Shown: positions 59,604 to 64,000 of the stretch, piece after piece
Layout: every line of letters starts with the position of its first letter
Numbering within the stretch: the first letter of the stretch is position 1
Assembly: GCA_027563935.2 (NCBI GenBank)
Contig: CM050449.1
Span: 43,560,507 to 43,624,506 of the forward strand
Length of the DNA: 64,000 nucleotides
Source of the DNA: Costus lasius
Taxonomy: Eukaryota; Streptophyta; Magnoliopsida; Zingiberales; Costaceae
Direction of reading: 5' to 3'
Notes under the pieces: generated by a model
What the model was told of the DNA's origin: nothing
What the model saw: only the letters and a program-made list of their open reading frames with translations
Databases searched by the model: none
Made by a program: the position numbers and the translations under genes

Positions 59604-61432
59604 GGTGTTCGTTGCTGCAGGTATCTACAACAATGCAAGAACAGCAAGGTCAGTATCAATGTATAAGAATCAATCAGGACTTAAGAAAGATTCTTTTTCT
59701 CACTATTTTATCTGGCTTGAAAAATCCAACAAAACAGCCCGAAAGAGTAGAACTCTTTTAGTGAGATGGGATCCAGATTTCATACTTGGTCTCCGCGTCC
59801 CGCTCAGGCGAGATAAGATGCACAGAGAGTACAAGCACTAATCTCTGGTAGGCAGTCCCTGCCGATCGCCAACCCGTGCGATTCCCCTTCATCTGGGCAG
59901 TCCAGCAGACTGTGCCAACTGAGTTGGTACAACACAGTCTCTGACCCCACAGATGGCTGCCTCCATGTGCTACCATATGCGCCACATATGTAGCCTACAC
60001 GGTCAAGCTGACCCGACCTACTCCCTGGACCACCATGTGCTATGCTGAGCAACGAGAAGGGATAAATCCCTACTCTGTAACACACAGGTGTAATCCCGCA
60101 TCGTCTGAAGATAGATGGACGTGCCCACTGAGTGGGTACAACACGGCTCCAACGATAATCAGAACAGTGAGGTTTCGCGTCAGAAGGCTTACAAGCTTGA
60201 TATTTCAGCGTTGGATTTTAACGGTCTTTTATCTTCTTCACTATCATACAATTCCTATGGTGATAGCAGAAGATAAACTTAATCATGCAATTCTAATATT
60301 CAAACATTAAATAAAAGAAAGCATGAAACTTATGTGGTAAAAGCCCATAGCCCTAGTGAGACCTTAACCTAACTTAAGTCTACACTTGCTCTTCATGGGT
60401 CTTTAGCTGCTCATCTGGCCCAAACCAGGGCCCAAGCGCCATCTGCAGCTGTGGTGCGCCCACCAGGAATTTGCGCCTGGTCCCAGAGTCGAACCCTGGA
60501 CCTCCCACCTGGTCAAGCCACTGCTGCATGCGCCTCTGGCAAGTGTGCTCTGTGCTCTTGTCTAATTAAATTACAAATTTAACTATCTAGACAAGATTGA
60601 CACGCAGGTCAATTTCACATTATAAATCAATTGAACTGTGATACGCAGATCACAAAACTAAAAATTAATTTACAATTAATTCCAGGCACGCAGGCCCCAG
60701 CACAGCACACATTAAAAATGGGCAGCCCACATAAGATTAAATAAACATACATATGCATCATTCAACAATCATGTGATCCATCATAAAAATTAAAATTTTC
60801 GAAAACCCCATGGGATCAATTTTAATTTTTCCTTATTTGCCCTACAACCTTACAACGGTCCATTACTAGGGATCCACTCATCCATCCTAGTCAGATCCAC
60901 TGCCCTTGCATGCACCAAGTCCTAACTGACTTGAGTCGACCAAAAGGTCAACCATGCATACGCCAAGGGCTGAACGACCACACTGAGGTCTGGCAAGCGG
61001 GTGTGACCCCGGGCCTAACTCAGGTGCGTTCATGGGTCGTCTCAATCAAACATCGCTACACGCCTGTCTGCAGTCGACCTATAGCCACCTCAAGCTTGCG
61101 CCAAGGTGCTATCCAGTCGACCCATCAAGGCTGTCAGATAGTCTGATCAGACTGATTGGATCTAACCTAGGGGATAACTTCAACCCTAATAACTCGTCTA
61201 AGGGTTTAATGCAGGCGCATCTTAGATCTACAATGAGTCGCGCAAGTGATATATATATTTTTTTGAGAAAAAACTACATCATGCGCCAACATACATGCGC
61301 ATAGAAAACAAACACAAGTTTCTCTTATGACATGTAAACATGTATTTTTGCATGTATGAAAGATCTAAGCATTTTCGCAAGCATGGATCACAAAATGGCT
61401 TAAGCAATCATACAAAAACATGCGTTAACTCC
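59604..61432 (-). other. C4 5' leader (untranslated)
   Basis: 1.8 kb, same organisation as C1-C3. Loops of the three CTGCG hairpins (near 60598-60690) all read CTGCGT. It has a tRNA-like insert near 60470-60535. No gene seen. Confidence 0.8.
60470..60535 (-). other. tRNA-like (SINE-type) fragment in C4 leader
   Basis: Minus strand has a T-arm: CCAGG-GTTCGAC-TCTGG (60499-60483), a five-base stem with a seven-base loop and B-box GGTTCGACTCT, preceded by TGGCTTGACCAGGTGG (60520-60505), which resembles an A-box. The other C leaders lack this stretch. Too short and incomplete for a tRNA gene. Confidence 0.45.
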
Positions 61433-61444
61433 GCTCTGATACCA
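61433..61444 (-). other. C4 primer binding site (initiator Met tRNA)
   Basis: Minus-strand TGGTATCAGAGC, two bases from the 5' LTR. Confidence 0.92.
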
Positions 61445-61446
61445 AT

Positions 61447-63139
61447 TGAAGAGTCCCCTTCGAGGGGGAGCAAAACCCTAAAGTGGCGCAATCAAAGTAG
61501 GGGGCAGCGGATAAAGGGTTTCATAGATCGAAGAGCATGTATCATATGATCAACTTAACAAAAACCGATTGTAAAAGAAGTGATTCGATCCATACCATTG
61601 CCATTTCTAGATGGCGCCTTGGAAGAAAGAGAGCAATGAAGATCTCCTCCAAATCGTCACACACAAGATGAGTCTTGGCTCCTTCTTGTCGTCCCTTGTG
61701 CTAGCAAGAGTCGTCCAAGGTGTCTCTGATCGAATGCTAAAGGGAAAAGAGAGCTTTTCTTTCTTGGCGTTTTTCTCTTGTCGCCTTCGACTTCCTCACA
61801 TGAGAATGCTGCTCGATGACAACCCAAGGAGGCGTCAATTGCGTGAAGAGGCAAGAGAGGGGCGACGTGAGTTCATGGCCACGTTCGAGAAGTGCTAAAA
61901 ATAGCATCCCACTTCTCCATATGCGATCTTGGGTTTACCCCAATCGCAAATGCCACATCATCATTGAACCATGCGCTCATCCATGAGCTTGTTCAAACTG
62001 ATTTGGTCCACTAACCAAATAAACCAAGAAATAAGTCCAGATCAAAATAAACCCAAAGGCTCTCGATCTGACCGTCAATCTCTCAATGCTCCTGATCTGA
62101 CTGATCTAGCATTCATTCTCTCGATCGAAGCTTACCGATCTCAAGCCCTAATCAATCAAACATGATCAGACCAGATCTCACTTTCAATCAGAAATTAAAT
62201 CCCTTTAAACTGAACCCAAACAATTCAGTCCACACGATCTGACTTAAGTAAGCCATATCATCAAATTGTGCGACCCTGAGGGTTTCCTTTAAATGTCGGT
62301 AACGATAACTCGCGTTATCACGATCAGTGAGGGGTATCTAGCAACACATCACTGTCTCCCGATATAAAGGAAAGAGTCTTCCAAGACTACACCCAAAAAT
62401 AGCACAAGTGTGAATCAACATCACTAGGCATGCATATTTCCTTTGCCACTGGATGTTCTTATTGGACAAGCCTGTCAAGCCTGTAACTCCAATATGATAA
62501 GCATGATTAGATCAGATGAACATAGTCATCTGGGTATGGCCATACACTTTCTCAATCATCTCATCCGGGGGGGCCCCTTTAGAACATCACACTCCTTAAA
62601 CAAGGAGACGGCAATCCTATGTCTATCACTAGTGCCATAACCTGATTCAAGTTCACCATCCAAGATAGTCTATAATCATTGTGTTTCAAATGATATTGAA
62701 CTATCTCAAAACAATGACAATCATCATTTAGAAAACACAAGTGATCTCAAGTCAAAGGAAATGTGCCACTTGTCTCACTCAAGGAATATTCACATTGTGA
62801 CAAACAATTGAACATCCTAGTAGGGTCTGTCCAGTACATCCAATGTACCCATGAGTCTACACCTTATTCCATGCTCGAAGCATCCTATAAGATTAGAACA
62901 CATATTAGTCTCAATCATATCAAGGCTGTCTCATGTTCACCAAGATATCTCGACTAAGGACTTACAGCACGTCAGCCTAGCTGAACAGCTTTGAGACATT
63001 ATTCAGAAGAACATATATTGCAGCAAACAATGTAAACAACTGAATAATAACCATGCCTTTATAAACATAACAGTTTATTACATGATACAAATACATTCCC
63101 ACAGGCCTCAAACATTAGCCTTAAGGGCATACCCCAACA
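61447..63139 (-). repeat. C4 5' LTR (1693 bp)
   Basis: Partner of 54009-55702, offset about 7438; ends CCCCAACA before AATCG. Confidence 0.96.
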
Positions 63140-63144
63140 AATCG
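63140..63144. repeat. Target site duplication of C4, right copy (AATCG)
   Basis: Pairs with 54004-54008. Confidence 0.94.
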
Positions 63145-63767
63145 GGCTTCGAGTTGACCGGGAAAATCGCGAGCTGGGTTATAATTACAACCGTAATGGT
63201 ATTTACGACCGTGCCATAATCTGGACAGTGAGTCCTCGGTTTAAAATTCTTTTGGAATTACGGTACTGTAAAGTTCCTTACGGTAGTGCCGTAATGTCAA
63301 TAATTTTTCTAGTTGAAAATCGGATCGACTTACGGTACCGTAAAGTTCTTTACGGTGGTACCGTAAACTCCATCGTTTCTCTGATAAAAAATGTCCCGAA
63401 ATACGGCACCGTAAAGATGTTTACGGTAGTGCCGTAATCACATGAAATTCTCTGTCCAGAAAACCTCCAAATTACGATACCGTAAAGCATATATTGATTG
63501 TGCCGTAATTTTCTCTAAAGCTCCAAATCTTCTGAAATTTGACATGTGATCTTCTTTTGATGTTGTGAGTTTGATTATGCACTTGGATTGCTCAAAATCG
63601 ACTGGAAAATATACCTTTTTGCCTGAAAATCATCAAAAATAGAAAATAGTGTAGATTCCGCAGATATTGATAAAATATGGCATAAAAACAAGCAAAGTCT
63701 ATGAATATGACACATAAATATCAATAAAATGGCATAGAAATCACGATGAATTTCGGTGTCATCCGCA
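63145..63767 (-). repeat. T 5' LTR, outer segment
   Basis: Continues the LTR after C4. The outer edge is uncertain: ATCCGCA at 63767 gives minus-strand TGCGGATGACACCG as LTR start, and GTGTCA at 63761 is an alternative. Total LTR is about 1.49 kb without insertions. Confidence 0.6.
63180..63545 (-). repeat. Tandem repeat of about 72 bp in T LTR, five units, palindromic cores
   Basis: Cores at 63186, 63259, 63331, 63402 and 63473 (spacing 71-73). The best reads TTACGGTACCGTAAAG...CTTTACGGTGGTACCGTAA, so each unit carries two inverted TACGG/CCGTA pairs. A related core is at 53657-53692. Confidence 0.85.
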
Positions 63768-64000
63768 CCCCCCCCCCATGCAAGGAATTTGATGCACCAC
63801 CAAGCAAGGACGCTTGTTGCGCCACCATGCAAGGTGTGCAACCAACCATGCATGCGCCAAAGCTCCATGTACATGTGCCCCTAATCTTCTTCTTGAGATT
63901 ACAAAACAAAAAGAAAAAGAGAGTGGTACATAGGCCACACAAGGATACATCACAGGCATGTAAAGGGACTTGACTAATGTTCACAACATCATGCACAAAC
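63768..64000. other. Unassigned sequence right of T
   Basis: Starts with ten C (63768-63777). No coding frame, LTR or repeat that I recognise; either the flank of T or still part of its LTR. TGCGCCA-type words recall other LTRs here, which suggests another repeat. Confidence 0.4.

Larger units (their letters stand above)
54009..63139 (-). mobile_element. C4: full-length Ty1/copia element (9131 bp)
   Basis: LTRs of 1694 and 1693 bp, primer site, leader, gag-pol, polypurine tract and flanking AATCG. The LTRs differ at about five bases plus one G in a G run (55130 region against 62570 region). Confidence 0.97.
33818..63767 (-). mobile_element. T: Athila-type Ty3/gypsy element (5' part), hosting C1, C4 and N1
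   Basis: Read leftwards: 5' LTR in three pieces (63767-63145, 54008-53495, 35107-34758), Asp-tRNA primer site, short leader, gag to 33818, then N1. Protease-pol and the 3' LTR are left of the window. The primer site TGGCGCCGTTGCC and the Gag type place it in the Athila/Tat branch. Confidence 0.87.

Noticed and set aside
60483..60520. Functional tRNA gene
   Set aside because: No acceptor stem, D-arm or anticodon arm can be completed; only a T-arm and a weak A-box are visible.

Overview
This window is flowering-plant repeat DNA. I found no host gene, tRNA, rRNA or bacterial feature. Nearly all of it is LTR retrotransposons inserted into one another, typical of gene-poor chromatin in a large plant genome (inference; I cannot name the species). 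Labels used below: C0-C4 are five copies of one Ty1/copia family with LTRs of about 1.69 kb and total length 9.1-9.3 kb. N1 and N2 are two degenerate, apparently non-autonomous copia elements. G is a Ty3/gypsy element. T is an Athila-type gypsy element.

Layout, outermost first. T (minus strand) is the oldest visible host. Its gag lies at 33818-34626 and its 5' LTR is split into 34758-35107, 53495-54008 and 63145-about 63767. N1 (minus) entered T's gag at 33817. C1 (plus, 35108-53489, target duplication AGTTA) and C4 (minus, 54009-63139, AATCG) entered T's LTR. C2 (minus, 38800-48064, CGTGA) entered C1's gag. N2 (plus, 19586-31900) entered N1's 5' LTR and now reads partial internal, LTR, internal, LTR with a 7124-bp period; its left end was lost in a deletion joined at 19586-19588. 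G (minus) entered N1's reverse transcriptase at 16079; its 5' LTR is 14444-16073 and its gag-protease frame 14257-13010 resumes at 3791. C3 (minus, 3797-13009, TAGAC) and C0 (plus, 1-3548, left end outside the window) entered G's protease. At the C1/C2, G/C3 and T/C4 junctions the split reading frame or LTR rejoins once one 5-bp target copy is removed. Only 63768-64000 is unassigned.

C2 is the only copy with an unbroken 1294-residue Gag-Pol frame, and I see no difference between its two LTRs. C3 LTRs show one difference, C4 about five plus one indel, C1 about nine plus an 11-bp indel. C1, C3 and C4 carry different coding defects. N1 and N2 share loss of the zinc knuckle, of the protease Asp and of the first integrase Asp, so that family has probably moved with proteins supplied by others. 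They share with family C the same polypurine tract, the same LTR tips and the same leader architecture.

The most unusual signal is a set of stem-loops in LTRs and leaders whose stems change in compensating fashion while loops stay fixed within a family. One LTR hairpin keeps a GNRA tetraloop (GTAA, GAAA, GCGA) across copies. Three leader hairpins keep a CTGCG(A/T) loop. Three more, closer to gag, exist in both the C and N families with different stems and family-specific loops.
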